DNA from: a virus
Virus record (IMG/VR): IMGVR_UViG_3300010885_008817
Location: 1-26,971 of that record
Strand: one strand, 5' to 3'
Length of the DNA stretch: 26,971 bases
This document shows, in pieces, positions 17,178 through 25,280 of the stretch (the stretch's first letter is position 1; each line of letters begins with the position of its first letter). The notes below the pieces were generated by a model. That model searched no databases, had not been told where the DNA came from, and worked only from the letters and a program-made list of their open reading frames with translations. The translations under genes were made by a program, and so were the position numbers.

Positions 17178-18989
17178 TTAAATGGTTAGGCAGGTGTAAG
17201 ATGTTGAAGTGTTAGAATCGTAGATGCTGACTGTGGTGCATTGAATCCACACTCCATCCTTTCTGACATAGTGGTTTCCGTCAATGGGGGCTTCGGGGAT
17301 TCCAGCAGTTGTTTGAATTGTGCTGTCTCCAAATGTAATTGAGCCTCCAGTTGATAGACTAACTCCAGTAGAACGCATTTGGGTCGTGTAGTTATCGTCC
17401 TGTACCGTGATTACATCGTGTTCAATGTATGTAGAGTGAGGAGTACCACTTACATCTTCAAAACCAATATATTCATTAGTAAAATATGCTGTGACATTTG
17501 GTGTGTCGATATGCTGGATGGCAATTGAATCGTGGGCAATTGTAACTCCAAGTTCATTTGTTGACTCAAATACCTTTAACACAGTTGGTGCAACTGATGT
17601 ATAATACCCTGTAGTTGGAACAGTAATTACTGCATCAGCGTCCATTGAGCCGCCAGCCAAAGGAAGTCCAGCCACCGCCGCCGTAGTTTGAACGCTACCG
17701 TCTGAGAATGATACTCCAATTTGAGTTACAGATGTATCAAAGACGCCATCTCCAACAGAAAATCCATAATAACTAATTTGTGAACCGTAAGGAAAATTGG
17801 TAAAAAGTATACGAGAGTCTACTCCACTAAGTTCAAAATAAGTATTGTAACCATAAATGGTAGAATAACCAACAAGAGTTCCTCCAGAAAGAGGAAGATA
17901 ACTTCCTAGTGCTGTTGATAAAGCAGTTCCATCAATAAATCCTAAGTTTGTTGCTGATGTATATTGAACTGAATTATCTTGGAAAGTAATGGCCTGTGTC
18001 CAAGCATTATTATTTCTAGTGTAACTTGTACCATCGGCAGGAGCATCAGAAAAGCCACCGACTGCCGCCGTTGTCTGAGTTGTATTGTCTGGAAATGTAA
18101 TTCCATCCCAAGATACTTTTGTACCATACCCATTATTAAAACTTACAAGGCTAAGCATACCTCCACTATCTGCATCTAACTGAAGAGCATTTGTAGCACT
18201 ACTTATTTTTACATAACCATCTACCCAAGTAAATTTATCATAATTTTGTGCAACTAAACTAATAGCATAAGCACCAGCAGCACCAATTGCAGTATTTTCT
18301 TGACGAATAGCATTATAACCATATCCACTTGTATTAAAACCAATTTCTCCAGTCATTGTTCCACCAGTCAATGCAAGACTAGGAACTGGAGCAGTTGATT
18401 GAGTTGTATTATCTGGAAATGTAATTCCATAATGACTAATATCAATACCAGTATTATTTCCATAATCCCAAGAACGAAGCGTAGTTCCTGCCACAGAATC
18501 TAGATAAAGAGGACGAGGTGTAGGCGAATTTTGTTCTGTAGTTCTTAGCCATCCTGCTTGCCAGTTGAATTCATAACCAACTGCACATACAAGGCTAAGA
18601 CCATTACTTCCACCCTTACCAGTATCAAAAGTTCCAGCACCAATATACTGACCAGCAGTTCCAAAGACAATATTTCCAGTCATTGTTCCACCAGAAAGAG
18701 GAAGGCCACCACCGCCACCACCAGTAGCGGCAGTTGTCTGAAGTGTTCCATCAGCAAATCTTAAACCATTAGTAGAAAGTTCAGCATACACATCATCAAT
18801 TCCTACTTGAAGACCACCTTGATATATAACTCCATAAGCAAGACTTGTTGTATCGTATGTATAAAAATCTCCTGTTTCAAGAATTGTAAATGAACTACCA
18901 TCTACAAGATTAATTGGAGTTGCAACATTACCACCAGAAAATGAAGAACCTTGAACCCATACAATTGGGCCTTGTATATTAAAACTCAT
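17178..18989 (-). CDS. Repeat-built tail fibre protein
   Basis: This 603-aa protein is made of repeated modules. At least six copies of a motif close to G-I-T-F-x-D-N/G-T-x-Q-T-T-A are seen (GLRFADGTLQTTAA, GITFPDNTTQSTAP, GITFPDNTTQTTAA, ITFQDNSVQYTSA, GVSFSDGSVQTTAA, ITFGDSTIQTTAG). Four copies of a motif like LPLSGGTMTG introduce strand-rich segments (LPLSGGTMTG, LALTGGTMTG, LPLSGGTLVG, LPLAGGSMDA). Both motifs are common in phage tail fibres and are thought to form trimeric beta-structures. There is a Gly run (TGGGGGGLP) near residue 93. The C-terminus ends in STSYTCLTI without a recognisable chaperone or tip domain. Its location between the gp11-like and gp12-like genes is unusual. Its start overlaps the stop of the 105-aa gene (TAATG). 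Confidence 0.87.
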   Translation of the reverse strand: MSFNIQGPIVWVQGSSFSGGNVATPINLVDGSSFTILETGDFYTYDTTSLAYGVIYQGGLQVGIDDVYAELSTNGLRFADGTLQTTAATGGGGGGLPLSGGTMTGNIVFGTAGQYIGAGTFDTGKGGSNGLSLVCAVGYEFNWQAGWLRTTEQNSPTPRPLYLDSVAGTTLRSWDYGNNTGIDISHYGITFPDNTTQSTAPVPSLALTGGTMTGEIGFNTSGYGYNAIRQENTAIGAAGAYAISLVAQNYDKFTWVDGYVKISSATNALQLDADSGGMLSLVSFNNGYGTKVSWDGITFPDNTTQTTAAVGGFSDAPADGTSYTRNNNAWTQAITFQDNSVQYTSATNLGFIDGTALSTALGSYLPLSGGTLVGYSTIYGYNTYFELSGVDSRILFTNFPYGSQISYYGFSVGDGVFDTSVTQIGVSFSDGSVQTTAAVAGLPLAGGSMDADAVITVPTTGYYTSVAPTVLKVFESTNELGVTIAHDSIAIQHIDTPNVTAYFTNEYIGFEDVSGTPHSTYIEHDVITVQDDNYTTQMRSTGVSLSTGGSITFGDSTIQTTAGIPEAPIDGNHYVRKDGVWIQCTTVSIYDSNTSTSYTCLTI

Positions 18990-19306
18990 TAAACTTCAGA
19001 ATAAGCAAGGTGAATAGGAGTTGCATCAACAGACGCATTGACACGAATAATTCCCATATAATTTTCAATAGAAAATAATTGACCAGCAGAAATCCTAATT
19101 CCATTGTCACCAGTAGAATTAAAAATAACTTCAATTGTTGCACCAGTTGTAGACTTATTTTGAACAATTACATTAATACGCTTAACGCCTACAAGAGCCG
19201 CCGCAAGAATTTCTGTGCTAGAGCCTGCTGTTGCAATCGTATCTATAGTTCCATCTTCATGTGTAAAACTACGAAGAAATGGAGAGGATGTTTGAATTAT
19301 CGACAT
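18989..19306 (-). CDS. Small beta-rich virion protein (105 aa)
   Basis: I do not recognise a named family. The protein is beta-rich: after SFTHEDGTIDTIATAGSSTE come strands such as VKRINVIVQNKSTTGATIEV and GIRISAGQLFSIENYMGII, ending in VNASVDATPIHLAYSEV. It looks like one compact jelly-roll or sandwich domain, similar in style to small phage decoration or fibre-attachment proteins. It has no signal peptide or membrane helix. It lies between the gp11-like tail protein (three-base gap) and the large fibre (TAATG overlap), so a role in attaching the fibre to the tail is plausible. That is inference from order only. Confidence 0.72.
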   Translation of the reverse strand: MSIIQTSSPFLRSFTHEDGTIDTIATAGSSTEILAAALVGVKRINVIVQNKSTTGATIEVIFNSTGDNGIRISAGQLFSIENYMGIIRVNASVDATPIHLAYSEV

Positions 19307-19309
19307 AAA

Positions 19310-20104
19310 TTAGTAAGTTTTGTACATATTGATTCTTCCGAATTGTCCCTGCTGACGCAAGAACTTATCATATTCTAAGTCAAGAACTTCTTTTGACTTT
19401 GCTTCAAGTGAGGCGGCTTCTACAACCATTGTTTCAGATACAAACCAGTTAGCCGCCGCACCCCAAGACATATACATACCAAATATGTAAGGTATATTTA
19501 TTTTAGTCCAAGCAGTAGGTGTGTTATTAGGATTTTGTCCAGCAATAGTAGAAGGAACATTACATATGTAAAAATTTCCGCTATGAGGTTTTCCAAGAAC
19601 AGGCATTAAAGCACCTGTGCCAGAACCAGAATCAAAGTAAATCTGAACACCTTGAAAATAGGTCACAGCAGGGTCATAAGGGTCTCCTGTAAGGGCTGGA
19701 ACTGGAAGTCGGTATAGATACCAGCCTTCAGATATAATGCTCATTACAATGACCTTTTTGACGGTTCCGCTGTCGTATAATGTGTATCCAATTTGGACTG
19801 CTCTAGTTGAATCCAATGGATTTCTATTCCAAACACCAAGAACTTCACTAGCAAGCGGGTCTTGTACAAAATAAGTAACTCCGTTGTCTTGAAGACTAGG
19901 TGGCCCTTCTGGTGGGTCAGTTTGTGTAGTAAAGTATTGCAGACGGACTACATCGTTCCATTGATTAGATTCCCAAGCCTCTTTTAGTCGGAATTGAGCA
20001 AAATCTCTAAATTGAGCAAATGTATCAGCATTTATGTTATTCCTATCGTTGCCAGTAAATTGTACTGCATCGAATAGAACTTGGCTGAAATCAACTGTTC
20101 TCAT
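19310..20104 (-). CDS. Tail tubular protein A / head-tail adaptor (T7 gp11-like)
   Basis: This 264-aa protein has an N-terminal helix pair with FAQFRDFAQFRLKEAWESNQW, a pattern that recurs in gp11-like adaptor proteins (helix, then 'R...A...aW....W'). A beta-rich middle (about 60-200) follows, with repeated Y, P and G, for example VTYFQGVQIYFDSGSGTGAL. A C-terminal helix (FVSETMVVEAASLEAKSKEV, then LDLEYDKFLRQQGQ) ends the protein. In T7-like phages gp11 forms the dodecameric ring between portal and nozzle. The long beta insertion is larger than the T7 protein (196 aa) and could form a docking site for the adjacent fibre. The start ATG overlaps the upstream stop (ATGA). Confidence 0.75.
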   Translation of the reverse strand: MRTVDFSQVLFDAVQFTGNDRNNINADTFAQFRDFAQFRLKEAWESNQWNDVVRLQYFTTQTDPPEGPPSLQDNGVTYFVQDPLASEVLGVWNRNPLDSTRAVQIGYTLYDSGTVKKVIVMSIISEGWYLYRLPVPALTGDPYDPAVTYFQGVQIYFDSGSGTGALMPVLGKPHSGNFYICNVPSTIAGQNPNNTPTAWTKINIPYIFGMYMSWGAAANWFVSETMVVEAASLEAKSKEVLDLEYDKFLRQQGQFGRINMYKTY

Positions 20105-20466
20105 TTAGTTAAGAAACCGTCTGCGGTGAATATATGACCATTCACTACGGTCTTTTTGGCATAGTTGCGAACTGCCGTTTCTGGGTTATCTCTTAGGAAT
20201 TCTTTCAGAAATGTATCATCCTCCCAGCATTCATATCCTAGTCGATGGCCCCAATAATGCCACGATGTAGCAGGAATTTTCGCTATTGGTCTGCCGATGC
20301 CATCGACAGCCTTATGTTCATTAAATCTATCAAAATGACCGCTTTGTTTAGCAGTCTTTCTAGCATCAACTTCTTGCATTCTCCAACCATGGAGGAGTTC
20401 CTCCTTAACCCTATTTCTAAGGTCGGGAGGAACTGCCTCTGCCAGACTTTCGATAAAGTCTGACAC
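20101..20466 (-). CDS. Conserved-type protein after major capsid, function unknown
   Basis: From a GTG at 20466, seven bases after the capsid stop, this is a 121-aa protein; the frame also stays open to a TTG at 20541 inside the capsid gene (146 aa). I prefer GTG because all other junctions here are short gaps or tiny overlaps, but no Shine-Dalgarno site helps to decide. The N-terminal half is helical (SDFIESLAEAVPP, RNRVKEELLHGWRM). The second half has a compact motif series: AVDGIGRPIAKIPATSWHYW, GYECWEDDTFLKEFLRDNPE. Proteins with this tail region occur next to capsid genes of other phages, as far as I recall. A head-completion or capsid-accessory role is inferred from position. The stop overlaps the gp11-like start (ATGA). 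It shares the higher GC of the capsid gene. Confidence 0.72.
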   Translation of the reverse strand: MSDFIESLAEAVPPDLRNRVKEELLHGWRMQEVDARKTAKQSGHFDRFNEHKAVDGIGRPIAKIPATSWHYWGHRLGYECWEDDTFLKEFLRDNPETAVRNYAKKTVVNGHIFTADGFLTK

Positions 20467-20473
20467 GGATTGG

Positions 20474-21511
20474 TTAGGCCGAGAAGTTAAACACGCCGAA
20501 TGCCAAAGGATTGTAGACGCAAAGTCCAGCAACCGCTTCAATCATTCTCGCTTCACCGCCACCGTAGTTCGGGAGAGCAGTCACGCCAGCAACATTGCCG
20601 CCATAACGAACTTCCAGAAGGTCGAACGGAATAACGAAACCCTTATGAACATCACCAATACCAGAACCATCAATATTGATGAAATGCGAAGGGTGAAGTC
20701 TCAACTTACCGAAATCGCCTTCAAAGATATCAACCGAGGAGATGTAGGTAGAGGCATCCGATTCTCTGTTAAGAGTGCGGATAGCAGACTGGGTGTTGGT
20801 GGAGCCAGAAGAAGGAGTCGTGTAAGCAAGATTCGTAAAGGCTCTCTTAAGTGCAGAACCGCAAACGAGGTCAAAGTCACGGAACTGACCAGTCTGTGTG
20901 TAGATACCTGTGAGGACATTCTGAACAACAGTTTCAGTTAGAGCCGCAGTGCCGACAGTCGAAATATTGGCTGTAGGAGTCTGGAAGGCCGCAGGAATAG
21001 CATGAGTAGGGTCTTGACCACCACTGCCAGCCGCTTCAAGCCACTTACCAAGACCTCTGGTGAGGTAAGGGTCTGTGCCATCATCAGCCTGCATAGCGTT
21101 GTTGGAAGAGATAGTGCTTTCCATGTCACGCTTAAGTCCCTGAATGCCCTTAGCAACATTGTTAGCAAGTTCATCACGGACACCAGCAACAACAGCGATA
21201 TCCTGAGTAAGAGGAGACACACGGACTGCTCTACGGAAAATCTGGATGTAGTTGCTCAGTTCAGCACGATAAACGGTAGCACCATCCTTGACATAGTTTT
21301 CATAGGAAGTAACATCCGTACCATCGACTGTACCAGTTGTTCTGGGAGTCGGGAGACGGTCTGCCTGCCATCTGAAAAGAGTATTTCCAGGTTTGCTACC
21401 CTTCTTCGCCATGGAAGTGATTGGGGTGTCTTTTGCATCGACCATCGAGATGAGGTCTGCGAGTTCTTCTCTCTTACCAGACGAGAAGGAGGGTTCTGTT
21501 AGATTAGCCAT
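20474..21511 (-). CDS. Major capsid protein, SU10/DUF5309-type HK97 fold
   Basis: This 345-aa protein begins with REELADLISMVDAKDTPITS followed by LFRWQADRLPTP, the N-arm signature of the SU10-type capsid family (DUF5309), which has the HK97 fold. Later come the spine-helix region (VRDELANNVAKGIQGLKRDM), FDLVCGSALKRAF and the C-terminal YGGGEARMIEAVAGLCVYNP segment near the end of the coat domain. Hundreds of copies would form the icosahedral shell. It follows the scaffold gene by 21 bases. Codons are strongly C/G-ending compared with the tail genes, as expected for the most abundant virion protein. TATAAT (21515-21520, - strand) lies three bases before the ATG; it is more likely AT-rich start context than a promoter. 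Confidence 0.92.
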   Translation of the reverse strand: MANLTEPSFSSGKREELADLISMVDAKDTPITSMAKKGSKPGNTLFRWQADRLPTPRTTGTVDGTDVTSYENYVKDGATVYRAELSNYIQIFRRAVRVSPLTQDIAVVAGVRDELANNVAKGIQGLKRDMESTISSNNAMQADDGTDPYLTRGLGKWLEAAGSGGQDPTHAIPAAFQTPTANISTVGTAALTETVVQNVLTGIYTQTGQFRDFDLVCGSALKRAFTNLAYTTPSSGSTNTQSAIRTLNRESDASTYISSVDIFEGDFGKLRLHPSHFINIDGSGIGDVHKGFVIPFDLLEVRYGGNVAGVTALPNYGGGEARMIEAVAGLCVYNPLAFGVFNFSA

Positions 21512-21532
21512 AGTATTATATAGGTTTGTAGA

Positions 21533-22543
21533 TTACAGGAATCGGTTTGCAATTATAGATGAAAGGTCATCTCTGTTACCAGAATTCAGAAAACGCTTCT
21601 GAGCCGTATTCGATTGAACTTGCTTTTCAGTAAGTCTAGCGGGTGAGGCTGAAGCCCTAGGTTGTAGTGGTGCTTTTGCTGTAGAGCCTTTTGTATTGCT
21701 CTTTATTGAAGCCTCTCTGGATTTTACTCCTCGGATATAATCTCCAAGCACCATCTTATAGTCAGGAAATCTTTGTATCTCTGGGAAGTGCTTCATGAAT
21801 GTCTCTGCGATTTGTCTCTCAGTAGAACTCCTGTCCTTCCACCATGGATACTCTTTGTTAGCGACTTGTTCAATCTGCATAAAGTTATTCAGGTAATTCA
21901 TTCTCTTAGGAAGATGCTCTTCAAGTGCATCCATCGCTTTGATTTTGATTTTCCGAACTTCTTCAGCAGTATATTCAATTTCGTCACCATCATTTTTCCT
22001 GACAACAGCACCATCGGGATTCATTTCGCACCATCTGCGAATCTGCTTGGCTTGGTCAGCCTCACGATTCACTTCATCAGGAGTTGATAAGTTGGAGTAA
22101 GGATTATCTCTAGTTGGAACCTGTGCTGGCTTTACAGCCTCTTGGCTCAGTCGTTCCATTTCGTTTTTAAGCCTGTCAACCTCAGCCTCTGCTTCTCTCC
22201 GTTTTGCGGTGAGTTTGTCGATGCGTTTCTTTACACCCTTTGGCAATCCCCTTTCAAAATCATCATCTTCGGACTTGGTTTCTTCGGTTTCCTCGGAGTC
22301 CTCGGTCTGATTTTGTTCGGGTTCTGTTTCTGTTAACTTTGAATGAACATCACTATTCTCGGAGTCTGCGGACTCCGCTTCAGAATTTTGGGAATCTGAA
22401 GGTTCCTCACTCTCCTTGCCTCCTAGGAGCGTCTCGCTAACAATGTCAGCAAGTCTGTTATTATCAAATCTCTGGGCTAGAGATTCGTTCTTCGTGGGGT
22501 TATTTGATTCCGTCCCAAGGTCGGATGATTCGTTGTTTTCCAT
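21533..22543 (-). CDS. Scaffolding protein
   Basis: This 336-aa protein has a very acidic N-terminal half (about 40-105; runs of E, D and S such as EETEETKSEDDDFERGL). A basic coiled coil follows (about 105-140: VKKRIDKLTAKRREAEAEVD). The middle has helical segments (RKIKIKAMDALEEHL, KRMNYLNNFMQIEQ) and PWWKDRSSTERQI. The C-terminus is basic (TKGSTAKAPLQPRASASP, then NRDDLSSIIANRFL). Acidic start, central coiled coil and basic end immediately upstream of the major capsid gene is the standard profile of phage scaffolds, which guide procapsid assembly and are then removed. The basic C-terminus would contact the coat protein. No protease motif is visible. It is preceded by a 121-base gap with a candidate promoter. 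Confidence 0.85.
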   Translation of the reverse strand: MENNESSDLGTESNNPTKNESLAQRFDNNRLADIVSETLLGGKESEEPSDSQNSEAESADSENSDVHSKLTETEPEQNQTEDSEETEETKSEDDDFERGLPKGVKKRIDKLTAKRREAEAEVDRLKNEMERLSQEAVKPAQVPTRDNPYSNLSTPDEVNREADQAKQIRRWCEMNPDGAVVRKNDGDEIEYTAEEVRKIKIKAMDALEEHLPKRMNYLNNFMQIEQVANKEYPWWKDRSSTERQIAETFMKHFPEIQRFPDYKMVLGDYIRGVKSREASIKSNTKGSTAKAPLQPRASASPARLTEKQVQSNTAQKRFLNSGNRDDLSSIIANRFL

Positions 22544-22589
22544 TAGATAAAGGTCTAAAGTCCTATATTACTATAGCAGGGTTTTTTGG

Positions 22590-22607
22590 ATTAGTCCCAG
22601 AACTAAT
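22590..22607. other. Short inverted repeat in scaffold leader
   Basis: ATTAGT (22590-22595) and ACTAAT (22602-22607) are perfect inverted arms around a six-base loop (CCCAGA). In the predicted leader of the scaffold mRNA this could fold as a small hairpin. No U-tract follows on either strand, so it is not a normal terminator; it could be an operator-like dyad. Confidence 0.45.
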
Positions 22608-22620
22608 TGCAGTTAAAACC

Positions 22621-22644
22621 GCAAATTATAAAAAAGCAAATTAT
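22621..22644. repeat. Direct repeat GCAAATTAT x2, 15-base period
   Basis: GCAAATTAT occurs at 22621-22629 and again at 22636-22644 on the + strand, inside the candidate promoter. The two copies flank the spacer and the -10 element and could be a regulator-binding pair; in AT-rich sequence they may also be chance. Confidence 0.5.
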
Positions 22645-22653
22645 TTCTTTAAA
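22625..22653 (-). promoter_or_regulatory. Candidate sigma70-type promoter before scaffold/capsid genes
   Basis: On the - strand TTTAAA (22648-22653) and a perfect TATAAT (22625-22630) are separated by 17 bases (22631-22647), good sigma70-like spacing. It lies between the stop of the 83-aa gene and the scaffold ATG at 22543, leaving a leader of about 75 bases. This is the largest gap in the late operon, so a separate promoter for abundant capsid proteins makes sense. The region is AT-rich, so a chance match cannot be excluded, and a Bacteroidota-type host would use a different consensus. Confidence 0.4.
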
Positions 22654-22664
22654 AAGCCAATTTC

Positions 22665-22916
22665 TTACGAACCACCCTCAGGAGGTCTTCCTTGGTCAAT
22701 AAGTACTTCATTTCTAGTATTCATAAGAACATCCTTAAATGCCATAAGAGCGTCAGCCCTTCCAGCATGCCATGCTCTATCTTCTCCTTTGTTTTCCTTA
22801 GATAAAGCAGTGGAAATCTCTGACTCAATAGATGCATCTAGAATCATGTGAATAGCCTTCCATGTGATATGGTTAGTTTCAAAGGCAAAACCATGTATGA
22901 TTTCTTGTGGTAGCAT
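22665..22916 (-). CDS. Unrecognised 83-aa protein between portal and scaffold
   Basis: This protein is mostly alpha-helical: EIIHGFAFETNHITWKAIHM, then SIESEISTALSK, then AWHAGRADALMAFKDVLMN, with a Pro/Gly-rich tail (RPPEGGS). Small helical proteins with a central 'GRADAL'-like motif are familiar between portal and scaffold genes of other podoviruses, but I know no assigned function. A minor head protein or an assembly factor is plausible. Its ATG overlaps the portal stop as TAATG, so it is probably translated by ribosomes that finished the portal. The gene ends before the 121-base gap. Confidence 0.78.
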   Translation of the reverse strand: MLPQEIIHGFAFETNHITWKAIHMILDASIESEISTALSKENKGEDRAWHAGRADALMAFKDVLMNTRNEVLIDQGRPPEGGS

Positions 22917-25114
22917 TATTGCTGTTGAGGTTGCTGTTGGTCAGCCTGTTTAATTTGTCCCTGCATTTGCTGTGCCGCTTGTTGTGCTACTGGAGTTACC
23001 CCAGTTTTGCCAATTTGCTTGTTTTGCTGTTGCATAACAGACATTTGAAGATTCTTTACATAGTTCTCAAGTAAAGCCCTGAAATGTTGGTCAGATTGCA
23101 TCTGTTGCTGTGCTTTGGGGTTTTTGCCCATAATATCTTGCAAATACTGTAGTTTAGTAGGTGCAGATGGGTCATTTTCAACATAATTAGCCTCATTTCC
23201 AAGCATCATTAGTCCAATATCAGATTGTGTATCTTTATACATCATTTGAGATGCTGTAGCACTTTCAACAATCAAATCCTTGGCCTTGTCTGGGTCAATA
23301 GCCTCAATAGCCGCCTTGACAAGTTTAGTCTTATCAATAACGCCAGCAGAATCAAGTGGCATAACAAATTGCATGATGGCTTTTAGTTTTTCCATTACAA
23401 AATCCGTATCAAGTTCACGAACATCATATTTAACCTGAAAATCATACTGACTAGATATGCTAGAAAGATTTTGAGGAATAGGTTTATTTGTTATATTTTG
23501 AATTTCAGCAGAATCCATGTACTGAAGCATTAAACTAAATATCATATTAAATGTTTCACTCCAAACATCAAGCCAACCATTAACAACAAACTGTTGTGTA
23601 GTCTGTGTTTTTGCTGGCATCACATTAGGATGATACATTCCAAAATAAGAAGCATGATTTTGTTCAACTCTTTCAATTAAAGCAAAAGCCGTTGTTGTAT
23701 CTCCAGTAGGAGTAGGCATGAATCTATAATCATCAGGAGAAGTAACAGGTAAATGAATTCCTGGCCCTATTTTGTTAATTCCACCAAGTCTTTTCTTAAC
23801 AAGAATTGGAGGCATCGTTGTAAACGCAGTTCTATCACGAATTGAATCATGCTGTGCTTTAATTTCTTCTTGGTCAGTAACAGCAACTTCTGGAACGCTT
23901 CTAGATTCCTGAATAGGTCTACGAATACGCTCTCTACGATAAATTATGAAAGGATATTCGTTGTGAGCATAACCTAAAAGTTTATGACTAGCAAAAATTT
24001 CACTTCCAGCCCTAGGACAAAATATAGTGCAATAAACTCCTTGAACATTGTCTTCATCAAGCAATTTAGAATATGCATATACGATTTCAATCATATGCAT
24101 CTGACGATTAATCTGATAATTAATTAAAGAAGCCGCAGGAAGGATGTTAGGGTCATGGAAATTAGAACGAAGACCAGCAACACTTACTGCTTCCTGAACA
24201 AACTCATCACTCCATCCTTCTTTTTCAGCCATGGAACGAAGTTCCATTTCAGACATAAAACACCGTCTAAAAATAACTCTAGCATCCTGAATTTCGATTG
24301 TTTCAGGAGGAAAAGAAATTTCATCAAAAGGCTTTAATGCACTTATTGCAGGAAGATTCTTAGATTGATAAACTTCAGGAATTTGACATTTGCCAGTTTC
24401 ACGAAGGTCTATTACTCCTTTAATTGTATCTTTTTGTTTAATTGTACTAAGGAATGATTCAAGAAGACTTACCGCAAAATCCTGTTGAGCAGGGTCAAGA
24501 ATAGCCGCTGGCAAAGCCTTCATCAAACTATTAGGATTCTGTTGCATAACAGTCTGAACCATTTGATTAATATCATCCATAGTAGTGGTCTGATATCTAA
24601 TTGAGTCTTCCTGCTCCCAAATTACATGTAATCCAGCCCAACCATATTGCATTGTATATTGTGCAAGAAGTTCGGCTTCATTTCTAATTTCTTTTCTTTT
24701 CTTAGACTGAGTATACCACTCCATGAGTATATTTGCTGAACTAGCAAAATCATAATCATCAAATACAGTTCCTTTAACCTTAACCTTACATCTATCAAAT
24801 GTAGTCATGAGCATGGAAACCATGTCATTAATTGTTCTATCAATTATTCTAACACGAACATCAGATGCTCCTTCAAATGGGAAAGCCCCATCTCCTTCCA
24901 TTCTGTTTTCACTGTGTTTCTTTCCATCTCTTGTCTGACCAGTCCATCTAGAAAGACGAATATCGTCATTTTCCATGATGTTAGCGACATTGCCGCCATT
25001 CTGAGTAGAACGATTATATTCCTGAAAGAGATATCTTACATCTGGAACATCAGTAGCATAAACCAGTTTATCTTGACTGGAATTATACTTAGTGTAATCA
25101 ATATATTTTGACAT
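22916..25114 (-). CDS. Portal protein
   Basis: This 732-aa protein follows the terminase and HTH genes and precedes the scaffold, the standard portal position. N-terminal parts fit podovirus portals: SRWTGQTRDGKKHSE, GAFPFEGASDVRVRIIDRTI, then a helical wing (FASSANILMEWYTQSKKRKE). Further on are RRCFMSEMELRSMAEKEGW, the stem/crown-like region with YNEYPFIIYRRERI-type sequence near 375-390, and KKRLGGINKIGPGIHLPV. The last 80 residues are Q-rich (for example AQQAAQQMQGQIKQADQQQP) and may form the barrel or a flexible tail inside the head. Twelve copies would form the DNA channel at one vertex and bind terminase and the gp11-like adaptor. The start overlaps the HTH gene by 17 bases and has no Shine-Dalgarno site. 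Confidence 0.88.
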   Translation of the reverse strand: MSKYIDYTKYNSSQDKLVYATDVPDVRYLFQEYNRSTQNGGNVANIMENDDIRLSRWTGQTRDGKKHSENRMEGDGAFPFEGASDVRVRIIDRTINDMVSMLMTTFDRCKVKVKGTVFDDYDFASSANILMEWYTQSKKRKEIRNEAELLAQYTMQYGWAGLHVIWEQEDSIRYQTTTMDDINQMVQTVMQQNPNSLMKALPAAILDPAQQDFAVSLLESFLSTIKQKDTIKGVIDLRETGKCQIPEVYQSKNLPAISALKPFDEISFPPETIEIQDARVIFRRCFMSEMELRSMAEKEGWSDEFVQEAVSVAGLRSNFHDPNILPAASLINYQINRQMHMIEIVYAYSKLLDEDNVQGVYCTIFCPRAGSEIFASHKLLGYAHNEYPFIIYRRERIRRPIQESRSVPEVAVTDQEEIKAQHDSIRDRTAFTTMPPILVKKRLGGINKIGPGIHLPVTSPDDYRFMPTPTGDTTTAFALIERVEQNHASYFGMYHPNVMPAKTQTTQQFVVNGWLDVWSETFNMIFSLMLQYMDSAEIQNITNKPIPQNLSSISSQYDFQVKYDVRELDTDFVMEKLKAIMQFVMPLDSAGVIDKTKLVKAAIEAIDPDKAKDLIVESATASQMMYKDTQSDIGLMMLGNEANYVENDPSAPTKLQYLQDIMGKNPKAQQQMQSDQHFRALLENYVKNLQMSVMQQQNKQIGKTGVTPVAQQAAQQMQGQIKQADQQQPQQQ

Positions 25115-25280
25115 AAATTAGTTTTAATAGGTCATCACGAAAATAACGCTTGTGTCCGCATTTTGTGGTTATTGTCTTAACCTTTTCTGTTTTAATAATA
25201 CTTTCAAGTTTATTTCTGCTAAATCCAGTAAACGCCATTGCTTTTTTTCTAGATAAAAATGTAGGATAGAATATTTCCAT
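25098..25280 (-). CDS. Small excisionase/MerR-type HTH protein between terminase and portal
   Basis: From the ATG at 25280, which shares one base with the terminase stop (TAATG), this is a 60-aa protein; the frame stays open upstream inside the terminase gene, but the TAATG junction marks the start. The sequence (FLSRKKAMAFTGFSRNKLES, then IIKTEKVKTITTKCGHKRYF, then RDDLLKLI) matches the excisionase/MerR-type winged helix (HTH_17): first helix pair, a wing with K-x-G-x-x-R-Y/F and a last helix beginning R-x-D-L. Such proteins bind DNA. In this slot it could recognise packaging sites (a small-terminase stand-in) or regulate late genes. The GGAGGAAG before the ATG encodes terminase residues GGS and may act as a Shine-Dalgarno by chance. 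It overlaps the portal start by 17 bases. Confidence 0.8.
   Translation of the reverse strand: MEIFYPTFLSRKKAMAFTGFSRNKLESIIKTEKVKTITTKCGHKRYFRDDLLKLIYVKIY

Noticed and set aside
20467-20541. TTG start at 20541 for the protein after the capsid gene
   Set aside because: It would overlap the capsid gene by 68 bases, while other junctions are tight; GTG at 20466 is preferred, though not proven.
21002-21502. 166-aa + strand frame opposite the capsid gene
   Set aside because: It mirrors the strongly biased capsid codons; long antisense frames are expected in such genes.
21515-21520. Promoter (TATAAT) for a capsid-only transcript
   Set aside because: It lies three bases before the capsid ATG and has no -35 element at suitable distance; AT-rich start context explains it.
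22590-22607. Rho-independent terminator before the scaffold gene
   Set aside because: The six-base stem is AT-rich and not followed by a T-run on either strand.
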